Shown in pieces: positions 49,330 to 61,434 of a stretch of 64,000 nt of DNA. The stretch is taken from positions 14,495,580 through 14,559,579 of the forward strand of contig OY720344.1 in assembly GCA_963082975.1 (NCBI GenBank). Direction: 5' to 3'. The position numbers and the translations under genes were made by a program. Source of the stretch: Labia minor. Its lineage: Eukaryota > Arthropoda > Insecta > Dermaptera > Spongiphoridae. Position 1 is the first letter of the stretch; each line of letters begins with the position of its first letter. The notes beneath the pieces were generated by a model. It made no database searches, was not told the origin of the DNA, and saw only the letters and a list, made by a program, of their open reading frames with translations.

Positions 49330-52030
49330 TATTTCCAATTGATTTTTGGACACTAATATTACAAATCATATTAATTTAATTTGTAAATGGAAATTAAAAT
49401 ACAAAATTATTAAGGATTATGTATTTGTTTTGTATGGACTTAAAAAATTAAAAAATTATTAAAAAATTATTAAAAAATATTCAGTGCCATGTCTCTACAA
49501 AATTATAAAAAATTATAAATTTAAATAAGTTTAAAAAAAAATTTACAAAATATATTTTTTTAATTTTTCTAATTGGAGTGATATTAATATTGCAACATTT
49601 TTCTTAATCAGTTATTGAAAGCTATATACATTTAATTCTTAGATAAGATTCATAAAAATAAATCTCCACTTTTGTTTATAAGGTAAAGTGCTCTGCATAA
49701 ATGAGATTGTGTGACTTAAACTTAAAACATTTAAAATCAAATATACTATAAACATATCCTATATCTATTTTACACTGAATATTATTTTTAGGCATTCATA
49801 TTCGATAATAATAATACTTAATACTAATTTATGTACCCTAATAATTTGCACTTTTATTCCATTAATATATTTTAGATTTTTTTTTTCTTTCCAAAATTTT
49901 TCAATTCGTTAAATACATTTTATTTGTATAATTTATCTTATTAATTTTTTTATTATTATACTTTAAGTTCAATTATACAATTAATTATTTAGTGGTGTAA
50001 ATGATTTAATTATAAAAATTATAAATTTAAATAGGTCTATCATATCAGTTATATAAGTATAAAATAATTAGTTCAGTTCGAAATTAGTGTAAGAATCGAA
50101 TAAATTAATTTAAAGTAATTATTTTATAATTAGTTTCACTATTTTTCGTAAGATCTATTTAGAAAAAATTTAAATTTAAAAAAATTTAAATTTAAAAAAC
50201 AAAAACACATTTTTCCCTTTTTTTAAAAAAAAAAATCAATAATAAACGTAAAAATAATAAATAATAGAAGAAAAACAAAATAAAAATTATAATTTCCATC
50301 AGTGAATGTAACAGAAGGATGGGCGGCTCGCTTTCCTAATGTGTTATTCATTGCAGAGAAGTCTTTTACCCATTATTCTTATGGGTTTGCGGTTTCTTTC
50401 ATATTATTTTTTTTTATCATATTTCAAGGCGTAAAGTACATCATTTAAGTCACTTTTATTAACATTGTGAATTTCCTATGAAATTAATCCAACATGTACG
50501 AGGTAATTAAATAGAAAATAATTCAATGAATATGTGTACATATATACTTAACAAAAAAAAAAAAAAAGATAATAAATCAAAAATTTATGGAAAGTGCAGG
50601 TAGATTTTTCTTTTTAATAAAAATGATTCTCCATTCACAATCCAAATAAATAAAATTTCATAAGGTAACATCAAGTAATACAAAAGTTTTATATTTTTAT
50701 TTATTTTATTCTATAATAGGATTTTCGATATTTTATATTATCATATATATAATATAAATTTTAATTTTTTAAAATGTATTTTTATTGTATATAAAAAAAG
50801 ACAACTGGACTGGAAAGGAAAACGATTGAAAAACTAATTTTATTCTGTTAGCTTATGATATTCAATATATTTTTTTATTTTTATAAATAAAAAGAAATTA
50901 TAAATATTTAATTAAAAATTAATTAATTATTAAATTTTAAAGTAAATATGTACGATCTGCCCTACGATATATAGGGTAAAAATATCTTAAAAGAATGTCT
51001 TAAGTAATTAAAATAAAATTCAAAACTACTTAAATTTTAGATGAATTAATTCAATCATTGTATAATTTTTGTAGATTTTCCTAATTATTCCTTAATTTTT
51101 AATCCTTAAAATATACTAAATGTTATTTCCTTCCATTTACCATAAGTAAGCAAAATTTTAATAACTATTATTTTAAAGTATAAAACGATATTTTTAAAAC
51201 TAGATAAACTGAAATTTTTAATAAAAATAATTTTTTTTTTTATAATTCTGGATTCAACTTGAGTTTTCTCCCCATTAATGACGAAGTGAACGTCCACTGT
51301 AAGATATTTGTCTTAATTTCTTAATTATTATCCAAATAAATCCTTTAACTCTGTTAGTAACGGCTTATAATAAATATAATTGTCCGAGGTGGAAAAACAT
51401 TTTCATTTTAATTTGACTCTTTGTTGTTTGCGGTACAAAATGAAGGGTCCATTCCCTCATTTGCTTAGGATATTAATATTTATATTGCTCAAATAATGGC
51501 GTGTGTCATTCAGTCATTCATTCATTCATTCCAACAAAACTGCACCGCATCCAATGGCTTTTTATAATTAAATAGCAAAGATTCGATCCAAAGGCAATAG
51601 TAATAACTTATTTATATAAATCAGTGGAAAATGTTTTTCTGTCCTTCAGGTGGTGTTTTGTAATGGCTATTAGAGTTATCCATAAGAAAAGGCAATAAAG
51701 GCGATCATCATCGTCTCAATAGATAATTACTAATAAAATTATTTTTAAGTTTATGCTATTGCAAGAGAATCAATCAGTCATTCCATGTAAATTTATCTTA
51801 AATCAAAATAAATAAATTTTTCTGCCAATTATTTAGAAAATAAACTTAACTTTTCCTAAACGTTTTGTATTTTTCTGTATTACATTATTATATTTGTTTT
51901 GTTTTCATATTCGTTTGAAACGGAACTTATTTTTATAAATTACTTTTTATCCATATAAAATTTTTAATAATTCAATTAATTTTAAAGAATATTTATAAAC
52001 AACTTACTTAACCTACTTAAAAATTATTAT
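49330..52030. other. AT-rich sequence, nothing recognised
   Basis: Includes small unique patches at 50310-50400 and 51410-51700. No gene or transposon end seen. Confidence 0.5.
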
Positions 52031-52048
52031 GGGTATTATTATGAATAA

Positions 52049-52330
52049 GAAGGCGCCACAGGGTATGCGGACAGCGTAGCTGGCTCGAATTCTCGTGATC
52101 CCGGGATCAAGTTCCGAGCATGACAAGGGATTTTCTCTAGTTAGGGTCTATGGGTCGGAGTCAACCCATCCGGGATCAAAATTGGTCAGCTACTTGATAA
52201 AAAGTAGCGCCTCCGTTCAAGAAAATCAAGGTAAAGGTTGATGGGACCTGATCATAGGACACCTAATTGATATAACCGACCTGATAGGCGTTGTCCTTGC
52301 GTAGGATGTACAAAAGTCAGAGGTTTTTTT
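52049..52330 (+). mobile_element. tRNA-derived SINE, copy 2, with target duplication
   Basis: Starts GAAGGCGCCACAGGGTATGC; B-box-like GGGATCAAGTTCCGAGC. The body shares AAAGTAGCGCCTCCGTTCAA, GGTAAAGGTTGA and CACCTAATTGATATAACCGA with copy 1. It is flanked by a 15-bp near-perfect target duplication, TATTATTATGAATAA (52034-52048) and TATTATTATGAGTAA (52331-52345), as made by LINE-driven retroposition. Confidence 0.9.
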
Positions 52331-52349
52331 TATTATTATGAGTAAATTT

Positions 52350-53565
52350 TTTCTGTAAAAGTAATTAACTTTAGGTTTTTTTTTCTTGTCATCGTGTGAG
52401 CTTATAATTTCCATAATCTCCAAACACCAAAATTCCATAAATTCATAATAATAAATAATATAAATAATTGAGTTTCTATTTTATTAGCTAATTTTGATCT
52501 CAATTAGATCAAACCACACACGCTGTAGACATCATAATATAATTTTTATTAAAAATGAATGTCTATTTTAGCTTTTAATTCAATAATTTTACAAATGATT
52601 CTATAAAAAATGAAACAAAAACGATCATCAAAAATTTTCTTATCTATTCTTCTCTGCGACTCAAATACTCCAAAATCATTATACATTATCTGAATAAATC
52701 ATCTAAATTTATTTTTAATTATTTTAAAGTTAGTTAAAGTACATTAGTTTTAATTTTTAATTAAGGATTTTATAATTTTTGCACTTTATATTTCATATTA
52801 ATAAATATTAATAATATTGCATTACAAATTCATTTTAACGTAATATTACAAACAAAATTACCATCAGTTAATACAATGTCATTTATAATAGATAATTTTT
52901 CAGTCTAATCAACCTATAGATTTTTCTGATTGTCATAAGATCAAATATGGCAATTTTAATGCATCATTATATTAATATATTCTTCACTTGACTGAAAGAG
53001 ACATTAAACCAGGTACGGTAACTAATTTCATTTGTTTTAATATATTTTTTTCTACCATTAAAAAGAAATACCTGTGTCATCATTTGAGCTCTGTTACATC
53101 TAACAAGTGTAAAAGTTTTATATCTTAAGACTTTCGTTACAGAGGAATAAATTTTACGACTTGCGCCTTGTAAGGTACGAGGAGACACTTGGCATCATTG
53201 GAGATGTTTTTCTAACTCCTTTATTTCACCTTTTATGAAACGTTTATTCAATTTTTAAAATTTTAAAAAAAAAAATGATTATTATTTTCACTCAAAATTT
53301 AATAATTTACAAAAAATATTATTAGATTATTTTTCAGAAATTGTAAAATTTTATAATAATTATTTTATAGAGAAATAGTTTATCCTATGTTAATTTCAAA
53401 TTATTGAATATATAAATATATAAATATATTATAAATATATTTATTAATCTTTTATATCAATGAAATAAATATACAGTTTATTTCTATAAATATAAAATAA
53501 TTATAAATCTATATTTCGAAAAAAAAAACAAAAACAATCAAATAATTCAACTATCAAACAAGAAT
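52350..53565. other. AT-rich sequence, nothing recognised
   Basis: A short frame on the minus strand at 53188-52967 resembles no known protein. No splice support. Confidence 0.45.
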
Positions 53566-53570
53566 ATATA

Positions 53571-54054
53571 AAGGGTGTTTTTTTCGAGGTATAGAACTTT
53601 AAGTTGACGACCGATTTAACAGCTGTCAAGTGATTTATTCTCAGTTTGGTTTGGCAATTCACGCCTGAACAACGCTTGCAAATAGTGCAATTTTATTTCG
53701 AAAATAATGGTTCTGTGCCGAATACGTAATTATGCACTACGTCCATTTTATCGTCGACAAAATCGTCCATCAGAGCAGTTAATTCGATTAACCATGGAAC
53801 GTTTTCGCATTGATAACTCGCATCCCCAGAGACGTCGTACGGTGCGTACAGAAGAAGCTATTGCTACTGTAGAGCGTAGCATTGAGGAAGACCCGAACTA
53901 CTTCCGAGCTAGCCGTGGCGGTCATATGCCAGAAATCATATATAAAATGTAATGCCACAAGATTATCTTTCGTATAAATAAAATTCATGTCAATCGAATA
54001 ATCCATCGTTGTTTTATTGCAATTTAAAGTTCTATACCTCTAAAAGAAACCCTT
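53571..54054 (+). mobile_element. Tc1/mariner-superfamily nonautonomous element
   Basis: TA-flanked, with terminal inverted repeats of about 34 bp containing GAGGTATAGAACTTTAA. A plus-strand frame at 53707-53952 reads MVLCRIRNYALRPFYRRQNR, then RTEEAIATVERSIEEDPNY. This matches the N-terminal DNA-binding half of a widespread insect transposase related to mariner. The catalytic half is absent. 484 bp. Confidence 0.85.
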
Positions 54055-54059
54055 TATAT

Positions 54060-55150
54060 ATATTAGTATCTTACAAATTTTAGATCTTAAATGAGAACCC
54101 AGTCGAGTATATATAGTAGTAGTTTACATCCCTTAAAATTCAATAAAAATTTAAAGAGAGGGAATCTTATTTTTTTTTTCAATAAATTTTTTATTAATTC
54201 ATTTTTTTATAGTATTTTGTAATTTAATTTAATTTTTTATTTTTATTTTTATAATATTAGGTAAATATATTTTCTAAATAATAATATTAATAATAAAATA
54301 TAATAGTAATTCAAGATTTCATTAAAAATGAATAAATCAACGAAAATATAATATTTATGTTATTGAAATGGCAAGAATAAAATAAACATTGATCAGAGAT
54401 GGAAGACCAGTAACAAGACAACTAACTCCACGATAGAAATAAATTTGGCCAATAACTTGTTTGCAAATATAATGTCAAAATAGAAAAAAGAAAAAGAAAA
54501 ATGAAAATAGAATATTTATACTGTGTTAGAATATTAATGTTGTAAGTCTTTGCCCTCAGAAACTATAAACTCATGTAAGTCATTCTTCCAATAAGAAATA
54601 CTCCTTTTTGGTTTGGTTATTTGTTTCTTCTATTTGTAAGGTATAACTTTCAAACAAATCATTTGCTATCCGATCCTCGATTGAATAATTTTTAGGATTA
54701 TGTAAGTATAAGATCACTCACTCACTCTCACTCTGAATTTCTTTTATTTTATCCCCCACTTAGCTACATGTTAATACACTCTCGATTAATATATGTCTGT
54801 TATTGATATCATTTTAAGATAAAGCTATCTAAACTATCAAATTTCTACAAATAAAATCCGTACCGATTTTGTATTGAACGAGACAAATGTTTGCTATAGA
54901 AAAGTATCATTTACAATCGATTTATGTAATTATTTATATCAAGAACATATAAATATATTCTTGCTTGAATTTTAATTTCTCAAGTGGGATTTGGGTTATT
55001 TCTTCTATCCTTCACCAGTACACAAGTTTTAATATCAACGCTTGGTATTTATTCCTTCGCAATGTAACTGCAAGGCAGAATTTAATAGTTCTCATGTAAT
55101 CACATGTATAATTTATGTATTATATATGTTGGTTAATGATGGAGTTCCGG
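54060..55150. other. AT-rich sequence, nothing recognised
   Basis: No gene or repeat boundary recognised. Confidence 0.5.
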
Positions 55151-55156
55151 CTTTTT

Positions 55157-55713
55157 ACTATCTCACCAGAGATAGTATATTGTGATCAAGAAAATTTTCA
55201 ATGTCGAGATTTTGATGTTTTTATACGTTTTAAAGGTCCCTGAGACATTTTCACTAAGGTTAAGAAAAATGTCTGTGTGTGTGTGTTTATGTAATGTAAT
55301 TTGGTGCAGGGGTATTATTCAAAATTCGTAGTTTTCTATCAACTTTTGAGAAATGAAGATCATTAGGAAGAGGGCCATTACACCTACCACGTTTTCATTT
55401 TTTTTCTTCTAAACTGACGGTAAAAATAAATATACATATATGTTTGATAGTTTTTTCACATGATTAAAAATTGTATAAAACTGCTATATATAGAATTTCA
55501 GCTTGATTGAATAGCTGAAAGTACCGGAATTAATTTTTTAACACATTGACTGCCAATCACGCGCCAGCATGTGCCCTGGTGTCATCAACTGGTTTAATAA
55601 TTATGATTTATTAATTTTAATTTATAATTTAATTAATTAAATTTAATTTAAATATAATATATGTTAATTAATCCAATTCAAATTTGCGAGATAATCGAGT
55701 GGAGTCACTCCAG
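55157..55713 (+). mobile_element. HINE family A copy 7, full length
   Basis: Starts ACTATCTCACCAGAGATAGT after five T residues. It carries the TG repeat and TGCGCCAGC-type block (CACGCGCCAGCATGTG). It ends GCGAGATAATCGAGTGGAGT then CACTCCAG, followed by ATTTTTTT. T-rich flanks on both sides fit insertion between T residues. Confidence 0.88.
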
Positions 55714-56097
55714 ATTTTTTTTATATTACTAAAATTTTACAAATCTCAAAATATTACTTATATATCATTTTATGACTTTTACAGTTTAATTATAGTTAGT
55801 AATAAGTATTATTTAAATGGATTATAAAGAAAATGTAAGTTTTATATTGTATATAGGTATATATAATTTTATTTCAAATCTTTAAATATTTATAGAGATT
55901 AATTTCAAAAATATCATAAATTTCTCACATTGGGCGTCAATATTCATTTTTTAAAGATATTTTATTCTTATTTATTCATTTAAAATTTAGTGATGTATTT
56001 AGTGGAGTTTTAGTGGAGATAAAAAATTTTTTTTTGAACCTGACTTTTTTTAAGCCTAACTTTAATCTATCCATGCACAAGATCAAATCTGTTTCTT

Positions 56098-56104
<7 letters not shown>

Positions 56105-56133
<29 letters not shown>
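56105..56133 (+). repeat. (TC)n microsatellite
   Basis: Uninterrupted CT dinucleotide run. Confidence 0.9.
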
Positions 56134-56136
<3 letters not shown>

Positions 56137-56149
56137 CTCATGTTTCTGT

Positions 56150-56470
56150 CTTATTATAAGCCGTTTTGTATTAAAAAGTGAGGATTTATTACGCAGTTCT
56201 GTTGAGAATTCAGGAGAGGATGGGAATTTTCCGTTGGTTTGCAGGTATGATTTTCGTTGTCTAGTACACCATGTCTAGCGGCTTTCGAGTTGTTTTTACT
56301 GAGAATGCACTTCCGCTTGGTCACCGGCTCTAGCCAACACGTGTTCCACTGTGTTGGTGGATTTCTGTTCACATGTCTTGGCATCTGTGTATTTTATATC
56401 CAGCAATCGTTCATCATGGTCCTCAGCCTATGACCATGTTCGCATTAAATACAGCAAGCATTTTCCCGAT
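56150..56470. other. unique GC-richer island
   Basis: Contains GTTTGCAGGTATG, an E-box CACGTG (about 56338) and GCTTGGTCACCGGCTCTAGC. The minus-strand frame here resembles no known protein. Candidate regulatory element. Confidence 0.3.
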
Positions 56471-56519
56471 AAATATGTGTATATGTATGTATATCTGTTA
56501 GATGAAGGTATGTACCTAT

Positions 56520-56586
56520 GTATATATATATATATGTGTGTGTGTGTGTTTGTGTGTGTCCGAGAGAGAGAGAGAGACATAGAGAG
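56520..56586 (+). repeat. compound TA/TG/GA microsatellite
   Basis: TATATATATATA, then TGTGTGTGTGTG, then GAGAGAGAGAGA in succession. Confidence 0.9.
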
Positions 56587-56827
56587 AAGCATTGCTTTAT
56601 TCTGAGTTTCCATTTAACTGTAAAATGTTACCTTATCAAGCAAAGGACACAAATAAAGTCAAAACGCCTTTGTTTTTTTTTTTTAGCTACATCTCTGATT
56701 AATAATTTATCCAAAATAAATTTATAATAACAATTCAAATTAAATGTTATTTTTTCTTTGTTAAAACTGGATTTTAAATCAATTCTTATTTATTAGTTTG
56801 GAATGGAAAATAAAATTGAAAAAAAAT

Positions 56828-57676
56828 CTACAGTGTCTCCTCTCAACTATCTCGCAAATTTGAATTACATTATACATACATTATATTTAAATTAAATTTA
56901 ATTAATTATAAAGATTATAAATTAAAATTAATAAATAATATATATTAAACCAGAGGGTGTTTGACTCTTTGTTGATGGCACGTCACGTGCTGGCGCGTGA
57001 TTGCCAGTCAACGTGTTAAAAATGTAAAAAATTAATTCCGGTACTTTGAGCGATTCAATCAAGCTGAAATTCTATATATATATAGCCGTTTTATACAATT
57101 TTTAATCATGTGAAAAACTATCAATCATATATCTTTATTTTTATGGTCACTTTAGAGGAAAAAAATCAAAAAGTTGTAGGTAATGACCCTCTTCCGAATG
57201 AGCTACATTTATCAAAAGTTAATAGAAAACTACGAATTCTGAATAATGCCCGAGTACAAAATTTCATTATTCTAGCTCAAACCATACTCATTAAAACAAT
57301 TTTTCTAATTTAATCGAATATAGATACATATATTATTAAAATTTAATAATAAATATAATATTATAATAATGTTTATAGTTTTTGAGTTGACAGTTGAGTA
57401 AAAAAATAAATTTTTGTTAATTTTCACTACAAAATAATAAATGATTAATGATTTTTTTTTTAATATTATTTTTCTTCAACCAAATTGAACCTTTTATAAG
57501 TGTGATATGAAAAATTTATTTTTTGTAAGATCTTATTAAAGTAGAATAACATAAACACACAGACAGACATTTTTCTTAGTGAACATGACTCAGGGACCTT
57601 CAAAAAGTATAAAAACATCAAAATCTCGACATCGAAAATTTTCGTAATCACAATATACTATCTCTGGTGAGATAGT
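56828..57676 (-). mobile_element. HINE family A copy 8, with 266-bp foreign segment
   Basis: Minus-strand copy from the 3' hairpin region (CTACAGTGTCTCCTCTCAAC) to the 5' end (complement ACTATCTCACCAGAGATAGT). Its central repeat region is replaced by 57284-57549, which is not HINE sequence but a duplicate of 59997-60262. Confidence 0.87.
57284..57549 (+). repeat. dispersed duplicate of 59997-60262
   Basis: 266 bp nearly identical and equal in length to 59997-60262, from TACTCATTAAAACAATTTTT to TTATTAAAGTAGAATAA. It has no terminal repeats of its own and interrupts HINE-A copy 8, so this copy is most likely the recipient of sequence from the 60-kb site. Confidence 0.88.
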
Positions 57677-58367
57677 AAAAATAAAGAAATTATCTCAAAA
57701 TAATGTTTTAATTATTATTATTATTAAATAATAGTTTTAAAAATACAATATGAATTAATTTATGAGTATTTAAAATATGCCATAAGAAAAAAATTTAACT
57801 AATATCTTAGTAAAAAAAAAAATTCTTGATACTGGAGAAGGGAGAATTTTTCCACTTATCTTCTTCAAGTATAATTTAAAAAAAAATTCTTTTTTTTCTA
57901 AATCAAATACAATAATTTCAATTATTCTTATTCTTCAAGTATTTGTAAACAGGTTTTATAACATATTAAATGGCAAAAATTTTTATAAATAATAAGTTTT
58001 GACGAATGATTTTACCAGTTAGGAATGTAGCAACAGTTTGAAATAGTTGTTTAATGACTTTTGCAAAATAAATATTTTCCATTTTGCTTTTCATAAGAAA
58101 TTTTTTATTAACAATATCTAATTTATTACTAACATAGAGAATGGTGTTAAAAAAATTTACTTTCTACTTTAGGATAGTACTTAATATTTGTAATAATTAA
58201 AATATAATAAATACTAACAAATTACAATTAAACTTTGAAAACTAATTAAAAAAAAAAAAAAAAAAATTGTAAATATATTTCTTATTTTATGTGTGATAAT
58301 AAAAATTTTATTTTGATTTATAAAATCATACAAAATTGAAGGAGAATTAAAAGACCATTTTAAATAA

Positions 58368-58370
<3 letters not shown>

Positions 58371-58424
<54 letters not shown>
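58371..58424 (+). repeat. (TA)n microsatellite, about 25 units
   Basis: The longest pure AT dinucleotide run of the window. Other (TA)n tracts lie at about 6310-6339, 7897-7923, 23312-23339, 26467-26494 and 31738-31765. Confidence 0.95.
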
Positions 58425-58427
<3 letters not shown>

Positions 58428-59049
58428 TATTAAGATATTTTATTTTTAATGATAAAAATGAAAAAATAATCAAAAAGAAAATCTAATGGAATTTCATGTC
58501 CAGTGGGTAACCTTGAACAAATCAGACAAAGGTGTGCCTACGATGCCACATGCAAAAGACTATAACTAAATTATTAAATGAATCGAACAATTATTAAATA
58601 AAATATACTATACTATATGTAGATTATAATAGGCAAATGTATAAATGAGTATTTTATGTAAATTTGTAAAATAATTCTCTAAAATATTTTTAATTATTTA
58701 ATAATATATGAATAAATAAATTAAAATAATAATTAAATTTAAAAATTAATACAATTTAAAGTCAATTAAATAAATATTTATATATTTATCTTTTATTATT
58801 TTAATTTTTTGTTTTTTTAATTATTAATTATTTTACAAAATTTCAAAAAATTATATTCTATTTTTTTTATTATTTCTGTTTTTTACTTCTATTCCTTTAA
58901 AATATATATATTATTTTAATAAATAAAATATAAATTATGTTCGTATTATAGAGAAAGTAAAAAAAAAATAAATAAATAAATAAATAATGAGAGGGAGAGA
59001 TGGATGAAAATACGTTCCCCTCTTTCCCTACTCTCTCTCTCTCTTCCCC

Positions 59050-59205
59050 CACTCTTTTCACATCGTTCCAATTAGGTAATTAATTCGTGATGGGGAATTA
59101 ATTAATGATGCTGAGATAAACCGAGGCTAATGGTGGCCTTTGGGCACGGCTCCATCTTGGCGTGAGCTTCGCATCCTCCACTCTTCTATTCGAGATATTG
59201 ATTCC
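59050..59205. other. island with clustered homeodomain-type sites
   Basis: CAATTAGGTAATTAATTCG and GGAATTAATTAATGATGCTG lie close together, followed by a GC-richer stretch with CCGAGGCTAATGGTGGCC and GGCACGGCTCCATCTTGGCG. TAATTA words arise easily in AT-rich DNA, so the interest lies in their being next to a GC-rich block. Confidence 0.25.
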
Positions 59206-59996
59206 AAATCAATTTCTAAATTAACTCTTATTCACTTCAATATCTATATAGAGTGTTAATTTGAAAGACAATCTTCAATTCGGATCATTAATATTCTAAA
59301 ATTAATTTATAAATGAATAATTATTTTTTAATTTACGAATAAAAAAAAAAAAAAAGTACAAACAAACATTTTACTACTTTATAATAGAAATGTTCTTAAG
59401 TATGCAAAGACCCATTGAGGTGGGTTGTTTCTTTATTATTATTATTATTATTATTATTCACCTTTAATCAACATCGCCAGATAACAGTATCATTGAAATT
59501 GACTTTTCATTGCGCTTGTCAGCAGTTCACTAACCATGTTATTTTTTTTTTTTAATCATCTTCTTCATTACTGAATTGAATGTCTCGCGCTGTCTTTCTA
59601 TTGAGATATTCCTATCTTGCCTCAGAATCAATCATGACTGATTATATCACGAAAGATACAGAAGCTCTCCTAAATAAATTAATTAAATAATTATAAGGAC
59701 CATCCATTTTTCATTTTCTCATTCAATCCAATAAATTCACATAAATATAGAAAATCAATTAACAACAAATATTTTGTTTATAATTTAATTGTAATATATA
59801 TTTTATATATTTATATGATGAATAAAATTTATTTTAAGATTAAGTAAATTAGGTTTTGATTATTTCAACTATAAATATTCCATAATTATTGTTTTTCCGC
59901 CATTTTGATAATCTTATAATAATAAAATATTTAATTATTTGTTCATGTCATAAGATTTAAGTTTAATTCAGTAGTTTTTTATAAATTTTTTTTATG

Positions 59997-60262
59997 TACT
60001 CATTAAAACAATATTTCTAATTTAATCGAATATAGATACATATATTATTCAAATTTAATAATAAATATAATATTATAATAATTTTTATAGTTTTTGAGTT
60101 GACAGTTGAGTAAAAAAATAAATTTTTGTTAATTTTTACTATAAAATAATAAATGATTAATGAATTTTTTTTTTAATATTATTTTTAATCAACCAAATTG
60201 AACCTTTTATAAGTGAGATATGAAAAATTTATTTTTTGTAAGATCTTATTAAAGTAGAATAA
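59997..60262 (+). repeat. source-like copy of the 266-bp duplicate
   Basis: Matches 57284-57549 with only scattered substitutions and small length changes in T runs. Here it is embedded in ordinary AT-rich sequence with no recognised repeat boundary, consistent with being the donor locus. Confidence 0.85.
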
Positions 60263-60360
60263 ATAAAAGTAGATTCCTTTATTTTAATTTTTCGAGTTAA
60301 TCTTATTAAATGACACAAGGATTCAATATAAATAATAAAATAGAAATTTATTTATTTAAT

Positions 60361-60894
60361 TAGTAATAATCCAGATTAGTAGTCATATCATGGATTTGTA
60401 TAAAACTTTGCTAGTGGATTCCTTTTTTAATTCCAAAAAAAACTGTCTATATACATAATTTCTCGGTCTCTTCTAGTTTACGAGATAAATAAAAAAATTT
60501 TAAGTTTGACACATTAGCTGGTTATGAACGTCAAAATGTGTGCAGCCATTAATTCTATAATTATTCACTTATTCACTAATTTTCGTTTTTTTTCGGTTCG
60601 GTTTAGATATTTAGAAATTATTTAATTAATTATTTTTTTTAATTTTTCTATATCCAATCCAAACTGTAAAAAACCTAAGAAAATTAGTTGAGCCCTCTGC
60701 TGGTCAAATGAATAAAACATGGTAGCTAAATAGAATATCAATGAATTTATATGCAAATTTTAATAATTTTTATTCCGTAAACTAGAAGACACTGAAAAAT
60801 TGCATAAGGAAAATTACTTTGGAATTAACAAAGAATCCACTGGTAAAGTTTTATACAAATCTATTGACATGACAACTAATATGGACAATTATCA
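60361..60894. mobile_element. long-palindrome (fold-back) element, copy 3
   Basis: Same family as 44090-44620: left AGTAGTCATATCATGGATTT, GTGTGCAGCCATTAATTC, centre TATATCCAATCCAAAC, GAGCCCTCTGCTGGTCAAAT, right arm ending ATGACAACTAATATGG. Arms are more diverged than in copy 2. Confidence 0.82.
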
Positions 60895-61139
60895 TTTAAT
60901 TTAGTTCATATTTAAGAAGAATTTGTTTATAAAATGAAAAGTTTCTAATACTGTAATTAAAAATCGCTCTTTTATTATTATTATAATGAATTTAATTATT
61001 TTCTGGTAAATGTTTTCAAATAATATGGTATATAATGGAAGATTGCATCTTCAAGTAAATGAAATATATACAATTTACAGAACAATTTCTGTATTTTTAT
61101 TTTTAAATAATGTTTGGAATATTCGTAGAATAATGATCG

Positions 61140-61430
61140 TAAAAGTGCGTAGAGATTTTACATAGTTAGTTGTTAGGATGGGAACGTTTCAAGTACAACG
61201 AACGGTCCGAGTGGGGTCAAATGTTGCATTATATAATGGCCAAAAGTCAACAACACCTCGGGAGCCTAGAGGCCGGTTTGCTGCTGTGACATCAGAGTGT
61301 ACGGGCCGTTGAGCCTCTGGAGCCGTGTGGGTTTTGATCTCTGGCCATGCATCATCATCGGCTGACTATTTAGCCACATCCCTTTATGCACACGCACACG
61401 ATCACACCGATCCTCCATAAATCCTAAATG
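61140..61430. other. unique GC-richer island
   Basis: Contains CGAACGGTCCGAGTGGGGTC, CTCGGGAGCCTAGAGGCCGG and GGGCCGTTGAGCCTCTGGAG (partly self-complementary GAGCCTAGAGG/GAGCCTCTGG words). No coding frame or transposon end. Candidate conserved noncoding element or distal promoter. Confidence 0.3.
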
Positions 61431-61434
61431 GATT

